Positions 1-6,069 of a DNA stretch of 7,249 bases are shown piece by piece. Position numbers and translations under genes: made by a program. This stretch comes from Clostridia bacterium (GTDB taxonomy: Bacteria; Bacillota; Clostridia; Oscillospirales; Butyricicoccaceae): the NCBI GenBank assembly GCA_017407765.1, contig JAFQVZ010000061.1:1-7249 (forward strand), given 5' to 3'. The notes under the pieces were generated by a model. The model made no database searches. It worked only from the letters and a program-made list of their open reading frames with translations, and was not told the origin of the DNA. Position 1 is the first letter of the stretch; each line of letters opens with the position of its first letter.

Positions 1-1
1 T

Positions 2-175
2 ATTCTGCCTATCTACTTCCACAAGAACTATGAGGAAATGGTAAAGGATATCCGCGAAAAGGCACATGAGGGTGATATAGTCCTCTTCTCTCCCGCCTGC
101 GCATCCTTCGACCTGTTCCCCAACTTCATGAAGCGCGGCGAGTATTTCAAGGAATTGGTCAGGGATCTGAAATAA
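2..175 (+). CDS. murD: UDP-N-acetylmuramoylalanine--D-glutamate ligase (MurD), C-terminal end only
   Basis: Partial gene: 57 codons and a TAA stop, 5' part outside the window. MurD is a cytosolic ATP-dependent ligase that adds D-glutamate to UDP-MurNAc-L-alanine in peptidoglycan precursor synthesis. The visible tail contains [13 protein letters not shown] followed by RGEYFKELV, which matches the conserved MurD C-terminal signature (SPACASFD, then an F..RG..F motif) in the glutamate-binding C-terminal domain. The protein ends a few residues after this motif, as is usual for the family, so the 3' end looks intact. The last 13 codons are repeated 155 bp downstream as a synonymously diverged fragment. 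The next gene is about 480 bp away and functionally unrelated, so murD probably ends its transcription unit here. The identification rests on a short stretch, but the motif is very characteristic. Confidence 0.9.
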   Translation: MLPIYFHKNYEEMVKDIREKAHEGDIVLFSPACASFDLFPNFMKRGEYFKELVRDLK

Positions 176-186
176 GCCGCGCGAAA

Positions 187-209
187 CGCCGCCGGCAAGA
201 ATGGCGGCG
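187..209 (+). terminator. GC-rich stem-loop just after murD, possible terminator
   Basis: A perfect 7-bp stem, CGCCGCC (187-193) with GGCGGCG (203-209), has a 9-nt loop and starts 11 nt after the murD stop. The downstream tract (CACGATTTTGACGG) is only weakly T-rich, so this is a candidate rather than a classical rho-independent terminator. It may instead be the first of three hairpins in a row. Confidence 0.4.
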
Positions 210-212
210 CAC

Positions 213-241
213 GATTTTGACGGATTTATTCCGGCAAAATC
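213..241. repeat. Stem-loop (11 bp with one internal mismatch) in the murD downstream region
   Basis: GATTTTG (213-219) pairs with CAAAATC (235-241). After one A/G mismatch (220/234), CGGA (221-224) pairs with TCCG (230-233) around a 5-nt loop TTTAT. This near-perfect 29-bp inverted repeat is too regular to be likely by chance. It sits between two other stem-loops. Its function is unknown: part of a structured RNA, a mobile repeat or a terminator cluster. Confidence 0.55.
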
Positions 242-259
242 TATGAAATTGCAGGGGTT

Positions 260-282
260 CCCGAATGACAGTGTCATTTGGG
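260..282. repeat. Stem-loop (10 bp including one G-T pair) before the duplicated murD tail
   Basis: CCCGAATGAC (260-269) pairs with GTCATTTGGG (273-282) around a 3-nt loop AGT. Nine pairs are Watson-Crick and one is G-T. No T-tract follows, so it is not a typical terminator. It ends 5 bp before the repeated murD 3' end begins, so it lies at or near the junction of that duplication. Confidence 0.55.
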
Positions 283-287
283 GCACA

Positions 288-338
288 GCGCGGCGAATAT
301 TTCAAAGAATTGGTCAGGGATCTGAAGTAAGCCGCGAA
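288..338 (+). pseudogene. Second copy of the murD 3' end (13 codons, stop and a few trailing bases)
   Basis: Bases 288-330 match 133-175, the end of murD, at 40 of 43 positions. The next six bases after the stop (GCCGCG) also match. The three differences are all third-codon changes that leave the peptide [13 protein letters not shown] unchanged (GAG to GAA, AAG to AAA, AAA to AAG, at 297, 306 and 327). The fragment has no start codon or ribosome binding site of its own in the murD frame and cannot make a protein alone. Silent-only differences suggest it came from a functional, slightly diverged murD allele rather than drifting as a dead copy. Two origins fit: a recombination scar from a related strain, or the displaced gene end left when an element integrated at the murD 3' end. 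Confidence 0.8.
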
Positions 339-555
339 AGCCTTCTCATTGATGAGGGGAAAGCCCTCTTCTGTGAAGAGGGTGGCACCGTTAGGTGACG
401 GGTGATGGTATGGTGTATTTGCTGAAAAACGCCATATCCCTTCGAGCTTGTTGGCTTCGATGTCAGCAAGAATGGAGGGGGACGAGTTTTTCCATAAATG
501 CTCTGTCCCAATCCTCAGTCACTCCGTGACAGCTCCTTTCCCAAAGGAGCCTTGG
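338..555. mobile_element. MITE-like intergenic element with imperfect hairpin-forming terminal inverted repeats
   Basis: The left arm (about 361-410) and the reverse complement of the right arm (about 508-555) share a layout: AAG, an 8-bp hairpin, a second small hairpin containing GTGAC, then a GG-rich tail ending in TGG. In the left arm CCCTCTTC (364-371) pairs with GAAGAGGG (375-382). In the right arm GCTCCTTT (532-539) pairs with AAAGGAGC (543-550), and GTCAC (518-522) with GTGAC (526-530). The stems differ in sequence between arms but keep pairing. A further weak hairpin (342-359, with G-T pairs) precedes the left arm and looks like an extra copy of the terminal hairpin. The core has another inverted repeat, TTGCTGA (419-425) with TCAGCAA (463-469). 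No transposase is encoded, so the element would depend on one elsewhere. From memory the arms resemble interspersed repeats common in Ruminococcaceae and relatives. Exact ends and family are uncertain. Confidence 0.6.
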
Positions 556-565
556 AAACTTTTTT
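532..565 (+). terminator. Right-end hairpin of the repeat followed by a T-tract, possible terminator
   Basis: A perfect 8-bp stem with a CCC loop (532-550) is followed 9 nt later by six T residues (560-565). The gap is longer than in a standard rho-independent terminator. It could stop read-through from the murD side before the peptidase operon, or it may simply be the end of the inverted-repeat element. Confidence 0.3.
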
Positions 566-589
566 CTAAGCCTTTTTCACTCAAAAAGG

Positions 590-640
590 AACACAAAAGC
601 AAAAAATAAAAATACACATACAAACACAAGAAAACACACT
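590..640 (+). promoter_or_regulatory. A/C-rich, G-poor leader before the peptidase operon
   Basis: These 51 bases are nearly all A and C with only two G residues, giving a leader unlikely to fold and probably favourable for ribosome loading. A 7-bp inverted repeat (CCTTTTT 571-577 with AAAAAGG 583-589) lies just upstream. I see no convincing -35/-10 pair here. The operon promoter is therefore unassigned and may lie in the repeat element. Confidence 0.4.
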
Positions 641-645
641 GGAGG
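641..645 (+). promoter_or_regulatory. Ribosome binding site that fixes the first peptidase start at TTG 654
   Basis: GGAGG ends 8 nt before TTG 654, an ideal spacing. The longer reading frame opens with a GTG at 645 whose first base is the last base of this GGAGG, so that start is not usable. Confidence 0.85.
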
Positions 646-653
646 TGTATCTT

Positions 654-1697
654 TTGACACTCAAGGAAAAGATCAAGACCCTTGGCAACGCCTACGGCGT
701 ATCGGGCGACGAGTTCGCAGTGGCTAAGATCGCTGCCGAGCTGCTGGCTCCCTATGTCGATAAGGTAGAAGTCGACGAGTTCGGCAATGTTTCGGGCTAT
801 AAGTCCTGCGGCAAGCCCGGCGCCAAGAAGCTCATGCTCGACGCACACATCGACGAGATCGGCTTCCTCGTAACAGGCATCACCAAGGAAGGCTTTATCC
901 GTTTTATGGGCATGGGTGTTGACCCCAGAATGCTGCCCGGCAGCACACTCAACGTCATGACCAAGAAGCACGGCAACATCCTCGGCGTAGTAGGCGCAGT
1001 TCCTCCCCACCTGCAGGCTCCCGGCGACCAGACAAAGGCTCTGCCCATCGACAAGCTCTATGTAGACGTCGGTATGCCCTATGAGCAGGTCAAGGAAATG
1101 GTCAGGATCGGCGACTACATGACCTTCACCAGCGAGGCATTCGACCTTCTGGGCGATCAGGTATGCGGCAAGTCTCTTGACGACCGCGCATGCTTCTGCT
1201 GCCTGCTGCATGCTCTCGAGCTGCTTCAGGGCAAGGAGCTGGATGTTGACCTCATCGTCATCGGCACCACAAAGGAAGAGATCGGCGGCCACGGCGCATC
1301 CTACCGCACATACGTCGACAAGCCCGACCTCGCAGTAGCTATCGACGTATGCCATGCCCGCACCGACGACAACCTGCCCGGCGACCGCGTTCAGGATCTG
1401 GGCGGCGGCCCCGTTATCACCATCGGCACAAACAGCGTTCCCCGCTTTGCACGCAAGGTCATCGAGATCGCACGCGCAAAGGACATCCCCTATCAGCTCT
1501 CGGGCGCTCCTGCAGCCACAGGCACAAACGCATGGAGCATGCAGATCATCAACGAAGGCTGCGCTACACTGGTAGTTTCGCTGCCTCTTAAGTATATGCA
1601 TTCGCCTGTAGAGGTCCTCAAGATGAGCGACGTAGAAAATGTTGGCAGGCTCCTTGCCGAGCTTGCTCTTGATATCGACGGGAGGTGGCAGATCTGA
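654..1697 (+). CDS. M42 family metallo-aminopeptidase, paralog 1
   Basis: A 347-residue protein of normal M42 length (clan MH, the PepA/YsdC/FrvX/TET group): cytosolic di-metal enzymes that remove N-terminal residues from peptides and usually form large tetrahedral dodecamers. Expected ligands are present: H65 in DAHIDEIGF, D176/D177 in LDDRA, E208/E209 in TKEEIGG (general base plus ligand), D231 in AIDV, and H316 in MHSPVEV. Residues of roughly 70-165 form the inserted dimerisation domain of the family. There is no signal peptide or membrane segment. The start is TTG 654, placed by its Shine-Dalgarno site. The motif after the EE pair reads IGGHGA rather than the usual GLxGA, a variant shared with paralog 2. 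It is the first gene of the operon and its stop overlaps the next start by one base. Substrate preference (glutamyl, leucyl, lysyl) cannot be read from the sequence. Confidence 0.92.
   Translation: MTLKEKIKTLGNAYGVSGDEFAVAKIAAELLAPYVDKVEVDEFGNVSGYKSCGKPGAKKLMLDAHIDEIGFLVTGITKEGFIRFMGMGVDPRMLPGSTLNVMTKKHGNILGVVGAVPPHLQAPGDQTKALPIDKLYVDVGMPYEQVKEMVRIGDYMTFTSEAFDLLGDQVCGKSLDDRACFCCLLHALELLQGKELDVDLIVIGTTKEEIGGHGASYRTYVDKPDLAVAIDVCHARTDDNLPGDRVQDLGGGPVITIGTNSVPRFARKVIEIARAKDIPYQLSGAPAATGTNAWSMQIINEGCATLVVSLPLKYMHSPVEVLKMSDVENVGRLLAELALDIDGRWQI
1681..1685 (+). promoter_or_regulatory. Ribosome binding site inside paralog 1 that fixes the paralog 2 start at ATG 1697
   Basis: GGAGG lies in the last codons of the preceding gene, 11 nt before ATG 1697. 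The upstream in-frame GTG (1685) overlaps this site and is rejected. The TGATG overlap at 1695-1699 suggests translational coupling. Confidence 0.8.
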
Positions 1698-2743
1698 TGA
1701 ACGACATCAATAAGGTAACCGAGATCCTCGAAAAGCTCTGCAGCGCCGACGGCGTCGCCGGTTATGAGGAAGAAGTAAGAGTAATCATCGAAGAAATGGT
1801 AAAGCCCTATGCCGACGAGATGTTCGCCGATGCTCTGGGCAACCTCTTCGTTTTCAAGAAGGGTAAGAACCGCCGCGAGAAGCCTCTGGTCGTCAGCGCC
1901 CATATGGACGAGGTCGGCTTTATGGCACGCGAGATCACCGAAAAGGGCATGATCAAGTTCCTGACAGTCGGTTCGGTAGATCCCCGCGTTATGATCGGCC
2001 GCAAGATGAAGGTCGGCCCCAAGAAGGTCCCCGGCGTCATTTCCCTCAAGGCTATCCACCTGACAACACCCAAGGAGCGCACAGTTGCTCCCGCAGCAGG
2101 CTCGCTGTATATCGATATCGGCGCAACATCCAAGAAGGAAGCCGAGAAGTATGTTCAGATCGGCGATCCCTGCTATTTCGATTCGCCCTATGAAGAGTTT
2201 GGCGACCAGCGCATCAAGGCCAAGGCCATTGACGACCGCGTAGGCTGCGCAGTTATGGTCCAGCTCCTCAGCGAAGAGCTTGAATATGACACATGGTTCG
2301 TATTCGGCACGAACGAAGAGATCGGCGGCAACCGCGGCGCTGTAGTAGCTGCCAACCGCCTGAATCCCGGATATTTCCTCGTTATCGAGGGCACAACAGC
2401 CTGCGATGTTCCCGATGTTCCCGCTCACGGCCATTCGACCACTCAGGGCGAGGGCGTTGCGGTCTCTATCATGGACAAGGGCTCGATCTATTCCCGCCCC
2501 CTCATTGATGCCATGACAAAGCGCGCAACAGAAGAGGGCATCAAGTGGCAGTATCGCCGCTCGTCCAACGGCTTTACCGATGCACGCGCATTCCATTCGG
2601 CAGCAGCCGGCGCTAAGGGCATGGGCATCGCCGTTCCCACACGATACATCCATTCGGCCGTAAATGTCGCCTACAAGCCCGACATCGAGGCTGTTCTCAG
2701 GATGGCAAGACTCTATGTAAAGGAGTGCAGTGACAATGCTTAA
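1697..2743 (+). CDS. M42 family metallo-aminopeptidase, paralog 2
   Basis: A 348-residue M42 peptidase, complete. Ligand positions by motif: H69 in SAHMDEVGF, D179/D180 in IDDRVGC, E207/E208 in NEEIGGNRGA, E231 in VIEGTTACD, and H319 in YIHSAVNV. Glutamate instead of aspartate at the fourth position, followed by TTACDVP, is a known variant in the family (YsdC/FrvX-like members), so activity is expected. The GVAGYE motif near the N-terminus is typical. ATG 1697 is chosen because it overlaps the previous stop and has a GGAGG site 11 nt upstream. Paralogs 1 and 2 share the DDR and IGG variants and are nearer to each other than to paralogs 3 and 4. The protein is cytosolic with no export signal. 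Its stop at 2743 lies within the next gene, so the two overlap by 8 nt. Confidence 0.92.
   Translation: MNDINKVTEILEKLCSADGVAGYEEEVRVIIEEMVKPYADEMFADALGNLFVFKKGKNRREKPLVVSAHMDEVGFMAREITEKGMIKFLTVGSVDPRVMIGRKMKVGPKKVPGVISLKAIHLTTPKERTVAPAAGSLYIDIGATSKKEAEKYVQIGDPCYFDSPYEEFGDQRIKAKAIDDRVGCAVMVQLLSEELEYDTWFVFGTNEEIGGNRGAVVAANRLNPGYFLVIEGTTACDVPDVPAHGHSTTQGEGVAVSIMDKGSIYSRPLIDAMTKRATEEGIKWQYRRSSNGFTDARAFHSAAAGAKGMGIAVPTRYIHSAVNVAYKPDIEAVLRMARLYVKECSDNA
2720..2725 (+). promoter_or_regulatory. Ribosome binding site that fixes the paralog 3 start at ATG 2736
   Basis: AAGGAG ends 10 nt before ATG 2736 but only 4 nt before the alternative GTG at 2730. The ATG start also makes the N-terminus align without gaps to paralog 4 (MLNAFELQ against MFDILTLQ). 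Confidence 0.75.
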
Positions 2744-3749
2744 TGCTTTTGAACTTCAGAAGACGCTGGTCAAGGCAGCAATGCCCTCCGGCTACGAGTC
2801 GCGCTGCGGCGAGGCTATCGCCGAGATCGCAAAGCCCTTCTGCGACGAGATGTGGTTCACACCCACAGGCAGCCTTGTCTGCCATAAGAAGGGAGGCGGC
2901 AAGAAGCTTATGTTTGCCGCACATATGGACGTTATCGGCTATATCGTAACAAATATCAGCGACAACGGTTATCTTTCCTTCACAAACATCGGCGGCCACA
3001 ATCCTGCCGCCTCTATCCATACAACCGTTACATTTGTAAACGGCACACGCGCCGTCGTCAAGCTGAAGAAGCAGGGCGACTGGGCCGAGAAGCCCCTTAC
3101 ATCCATCGCACTCACCGACCTCTATCTCGATATCGGCGCAACAAGCCGCGAAGAGGCCGAGGCTATGGTCAAGGTGGGCGACCTTGCAATGTTCGACACC
3201 GAGCCTTATCTCTCGGTTGGCGGCGAGATCATCTCTCCCTATACCGACGACCTTATCTCCTGCGCATCGCTTCTGATGGCCATGGAGCAGGTAGGCGAGA
3301 GCGAGAATGACCTTTATTTCGTATTCACAACTCAGGAAGAGATGGGCCTCAAGGGCGCCATCACAGCTACAGGCTGCATCGAGCCCGATATGGGCATCGC
3401 CATCGACGTCTGCCCCACAGGCGACGACCTTAGCGCAGGTATGGATATCCCTGTAGCCGTCGGAAACGGCCCCACCATCAAGATCAAGGACGGCAGCGTT
3501 ATCTGCCATCCCAAGGCACTGGCTTTCATGCGTGAAGCAGCAGACAAGGCCGGCATCAAGTATCAGGACGAGATCATCCTTGCAGGCGGCACCGACACAG
3601 CTGCCATGGCTCACACCGGCAAGGGCGCTCCCGCAGGCTGCATGTCGATCCCCTGCCGCAACGTCCACTCGGCTTGCGAGGTCGTTTCGGTAAGCGACGT
3701 TGAAAACGGCGCAAAGCTGCTGGCTGCATGCGCTATGCAGACATTTTAA
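2736..3749 (+). CDS. M42 family metallo-aminopeptidase, paralog 3
   Basis: A 337-residue M42 peptidase. Ligand positions by motif: H63 in AAHMDVIGY, D171/D172 in YTDDLIS, E201/E202 in TQEEMGLKGA, D224 in AIDV, and H311 in NVHSACEV. It keeps the canonical QEExGLxGA motif but has leucine where most M42 proteins, including paralogs 1 and 2, have the arginine of DDR. This leucine is shared with paralog 4, and the two align nearly without gaps along their length, including GGHNPA and IKIKDGS, so they form a second subfamily. The gene overlaps the end of paralog 2 by 8 nt and is followed 16 nt later by paralog 4. No signal peptide is visible and the product is expected in the cytosol. Whether the arginine loss changes metal binding or specificity is unknown. 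Confidence 0.9.
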   Translation: MLNAFELQKTLVKAAMPSGYESRCGEAIAEIAKPFCDEMWFTPTGSLVCHKKGGGKKLMFAAHMDVIGYIVTNISDNGYLSFTNIGGHNPAASIHTTVTFVNGTRAVVKLKKQGDWAEKPLTSIALTDLYLDIGATSREEAEAMVKVGDLAMFDTEPYLSVGGEIISPYTDDLISCASLLMAMEQVGESENDLYFVFTTQEEMGLKGAITATGCIEPDMGIAIDVCPTGDDLSAGMDIPVAVGNGPTIKIKDGSVICHPKALAFMREAADKAGIKYQDEIILAGGTDTAAMAHTGKGAPAGCMSIPCRNVHSACEVVSVSDVENGAKLLAACAMQTF

Positions 3750-3765
3750 AGGAGGGAAATGAACT

Positions 3766-4770
3766 ATGTTTGATATTTTGACACTTCAGAACGAGCTCCT
3801 TTCGCTGGCGCTCCCCTCCGGATTTGAGGCAAAGGTCGGCGCACATCTTGCCGAGCTGGCCAAGCCCTTTGTCGACGAGATCACCACCGATGCAATGGGC
3901 AACGTCATCTGCCATAAGAAGGGCGAGGGTAAGAAGATCATGCTGTCGGCCCACATGGACCTGATCGGCTTTATGGTCACCTTTATCGATGAAAAGGGAC
4001 GTCTGCGTTTCGAGCCCATCGGCGGCCACAACCCCGCATTCCTCCACCGCACCTCGGTACGCTTCCCCAACGGAACAAGAGGCGTTATCATGTGCGAGAA
4101 GTGGGGTGTTGAGAGCAAGAAGAACATGGCCGATGTCCGCACAAACTCCTTCTATATCGATATCGGCGCAGGCTCTTACGAGAATGCAGCAAAGGTAGTT
4201 AATATCGGTGACGTATGCGTATTCACAGGCGAGGCCTGCGAGCAGAACGGCATGATCATGACTCCCTATGCCGACGACCTTGTTGCCTGCATCGTTCTGC
4301 TCAAGGTCATGGAGCAGCTCAAGAACTCGCCCTATGATGTATACTTCGTATTCTCCTGCCAGGAAGAGCCCGGCCTTCGCGGCGCAGGCACTTCGGCATA
4401 TCAGATCCATCCCTATATGGGTATCGCGGTCGACGTATGCGGCGCAGGCGACACACCCAGCTCCAACACCTACTGCGATGTCAAGCTGGGCAAGGGTGCA
4501 ACAGTAAAGATCAAGGACGGATCGCTGGTCTGCAACCCCCAGGTAGTAAACTTCCTGCGTGAGGCAGCCGAGAGAGCCGGCGTTACCTATCAGGACGAGA
4601 TCCTGCTCTCGGGCGGCACCGATGCAGGCGCTATCCAGCGCACAAGAGGCGGCATTTTTGCCGGCGGCGTATCTATCCCCACAAGAAATGTCCACTCTCC
4701 CCGCGAGATCTACAGCATCTCCGATGTAGAGGGCGCTGTTTCGATCCTTGTATCGGCACTCAGCGAATAA
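3766..4770 (+). CDS. M42 family metallo-aminopeptidase, paralog 4
   Basis: A 334-residue M42 peptidase, the shortest of the four. Ligand positions by motif: H63 in SAHMDLIGF, D170/D171 in YADDLVA, E200/E201 in CQEEPGLRGA, D223 in AVDVCGAGD, and H310 in NVHSPREI. Like paralog 3 it has DDL rather than DDR and a near-collinear sequence. A strong AAAGGAGGG site (3748-3756) precedes ATG 3766; the closer ATG at 3759 is out of frame and meets a stop after four codons. The gene lies 16 nt after paralog 3 and 27 nt before the PLP-enzyme gene. All catalytic positions are present, so it is likely active. No export signal is seen. Peptide preference is not predictable from the sequence. Confidence 0.9.
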   Translation: MFDILTLQNELLSLALPSGFEAKVGAHLAELAKPFVDEITTDAMGNVICHKKGEGKKIMLSAHMDLIGFMVTFIDEKGRLRFEPIGGHNPAFLHRTSVRFPNGTRGVIMCEKWGVESKKNMADVRTNSFYIDIGAGSYENAAKVVNIGDVCVFTGEACEQNGMIMTPYADDLVACIVLLKVMEQLKNSPYDVYFVFSCQEEPGLRGAGTSAYQIHPYMGIAVDVCGAGDTPSSNTYCDVKLGKGATVKIKDGSLVCNPQVVNFLREAAERAGVTYQDEILLSGGTDAGAIQRTRGGIFAGGVSIPTRNVHSPREIYSISDVEGAVSILVSALSE

Positions 4771-4797
4771 TCCAAAACAGGAGTAAACTTTTCCAAA

Positions 4798-6051
4798 ATG
4801 AGCTTTGATTTTACACCGGAGCTCTGGGAACTGGCCGAAAAAGCGGAGGAGCTTGCAGCCCTCCGCTTTAAAGCCATTGACCGGGTCTCCTTTATAAACA
4901 CACAGAAGATCCTGACCGCATTCTCCAACCACCGTGTGTCCGATTCCTACTTCAGCGGCACCACCGGTTACGGATATGACGATCAGGGACGCGACAGGCT
5001 CGAAGAGATCTATGCCGAAGTCTTCGGCGCAGAGGCAGCCCTTGTCCGCACCGGCTTTGTAAACGGCTCCCATGCCATCACCTGCGGCCTCTTTGCCTGC
5101 GTCACCAGCGGCGACACCATGCTGTCGGTCACCGGCAATGTATACGACACTCTTCAGACCGTCACAGGCCAGCACGGCAAGCTGGGCGGCACCTTTGCCG
5201 ATTATGGAATAGGCTTTGAGATCGTCGACATGAAGGACGGACTTCCCGACTGGGACGCCATCCGTGTCCGTGCGGCCGAGCCTCATATCAAGGCAGTCTA
5301 TATCCAGCGCTCCCGCGGCTATGACATCCGCCAGACCCTTTCCATCGACGAGATAGGCCGCATCTGCGCCATCGTGCGCGAGGTCAATCCCGAAGCCGTT
5401 ATCATGGTCGACAACTGCTACGGCGAGTTCTGCGACACACGCGAGCCCACACAGGTGGGCGCCGACCTTATCTGCGGCTCTCTTATCAAGAATCCCGGCG
5501 GCGGACTTGCCCCCTCGGGCGGCTATGTTGCCGGCCGTAAGGATCTGGTAGACCGCGCTGCCTGCCGCCTGACACTTCCCGGCATCGGCGCCGAGTGCGG
5601 CGCATCGCTGGGCCAGAACCGTGCCCTCTATCAGGGCTTCTTCATGGCCCCCCACACAACGGCACAGGCCCTTAAGACGGCATCCTTCTGCACATATCTC
5701 ATGGGCCTTCTCGGTTATGAGGTAACACCCTCGCCCGATAGAGCCGGCCTTGATATCATCCACACCGTAAACTTTGGTGCGCCCGAAAAGCTCAAGGCAT
5801 TCTGCCGCGGCATTCAGGCCGGTTCGCCCGTCGACTCCTATGTCACACCCGAGCCCTGGGCTATGCCCGGCTATTCTGACGAGGTAATTATGGCAGCCGG
5901 CGCATTCATTCAGGGTTCTTCCATCGAGCTGTCGGCCGACGGCCCTATGCGTCCTCCCTACACCGCCTTCATTCAGGGCGGCCTCACATACGAAAGCGGC
6001 AAGCTGGGCATCATGACGGCTGTCCAGTCGCTTCTCAACGACAAAAAATAA
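4798..6051 (+). CDS. PLP-dependent 'methionine gamma-lyase / aluminium resistance' family protein
   Basis: A 417-residue fold-type I PLP enzyme matching the Pfam Met_gamma_lyase family (B. subtilis YnbB type, often labelled aluminium resistance protein). Visible features: an N-terminal helix with FSGTTGYGYDDQGRD, which is characteristic of the family; D205 in MVDNCYGEF, the expected partner of the PLP ring nitrogen; and K231 in GSLIKNPGGG, the likely Schiff-base lysine, followed by GGYVAG. The C-terminus has the conserved stretch with PMRPPY and FIQGGLTYE. Length is normal. The true reaction of this family is poorly established; the annotated C-S lyase activity is inferred from homology to cystathionine/methionine gamma-lyases. 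The best Shine-Dalgarno match (AGGAG 4779-4783) is 14 nt from ATG 4798, a long spacing, and no in-frame alternative exists, so translation may be weaker than that of its neighbours. It is probably co-transcribed with the peptidases. Confidence 0.88.
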   Translation: MSFDFTPELWELAEKAEELAALRFKAIDRVSFINTQKILTAFSNHRVSDSYFSGTTGYGYDDQGRDRLEEIYAEVFGAEAALVRTGFVNGSHAITCGLFACVTSGDTMLSVTGNVYDTLQTVTGQHGKLGGTFADYGIGFEIVDMKDGLPDWDAIRVRAAEPHIKAVYIQRSRGYDIRQTLSIDEIGRICAIVREVNPEAVIMVDNCYGEFCDTREPTQVGADLICGSLIKNPGGGLAPSGGYVAGRKDLVDRAACRLTLPGIGAECGASLGQNRALYQGFFMAPHTTAQALKTASFCTYLMGLLGYEVTPSPDRAGLDIIHTVNFGAPEKLKAFCRGIQAGSPVDSYVTPEPWAMPGYSDEVIMAAGAFIQGSSIELSADGPMRPPYTAFIQGGLTYESGKLGIMTAVQSLLNDKK

Positions 6052-6056
6052 GATTA

Positions 6057-6060
6057 GAGG
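6057..6060 (+). promoter_or_regulatory. Ribosome binding site that fixes the glutaminase start at TTG 6070
   Basis: GAGG ends 9 nt before TTG 6070. The more upstream TTG at 6061 directly abuts this site and would leave no spacer. Confidence 0.7.
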
Positions 6061-6069
6061 TTGATTTTT

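Noticed and set aside
187..282. A retron-like or other specific ncRNA class for the hairpin cluster
   Set aside because: No reverse transcriptase or partner gene is in the window, and the layout does not match a class I can name.
201..398. A 65-codon plus-strand frame in the intergenic region
   Set aside because: It runs out of frame through hairpins and the duplicated murD end, has no ribosome binding site and no recognisable protein.
314..511. A 65-codon minus-strand frame inside the repeat element
   Set aside because: It follows the inverted-repeat arms, lacks a ribosome binding site and has no recognisable protein; chance frame.
595..625. Promoter -10 box (TAAAAA or similar) before the first peptidase gene
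   Set aside because: Only weak matches in an A-rich tract, with no -35 at the right distance.
634..648. Hairpin hiding the first peptidase ribosome binding site (ACAC with GTGT)
   Set aside because: Only 4 bp, too weak to regulate translation. The leader is otherwise unstructured.
3733..5763. A 676-codon open frame on the minus strand spanning two genes
   Set aside because: It is antisense to two well-recognised genes (M42 paralog 4 and the PLP enzyme). The sense genes rarely use TTA, CTA and TCA codons, which leaves the opposite strand free of stops. The translation shows no recognisable domain. The other long minus-strand frames (519-1601, 1493-2653, 2697-3668, 6106-6963) have the same cause.
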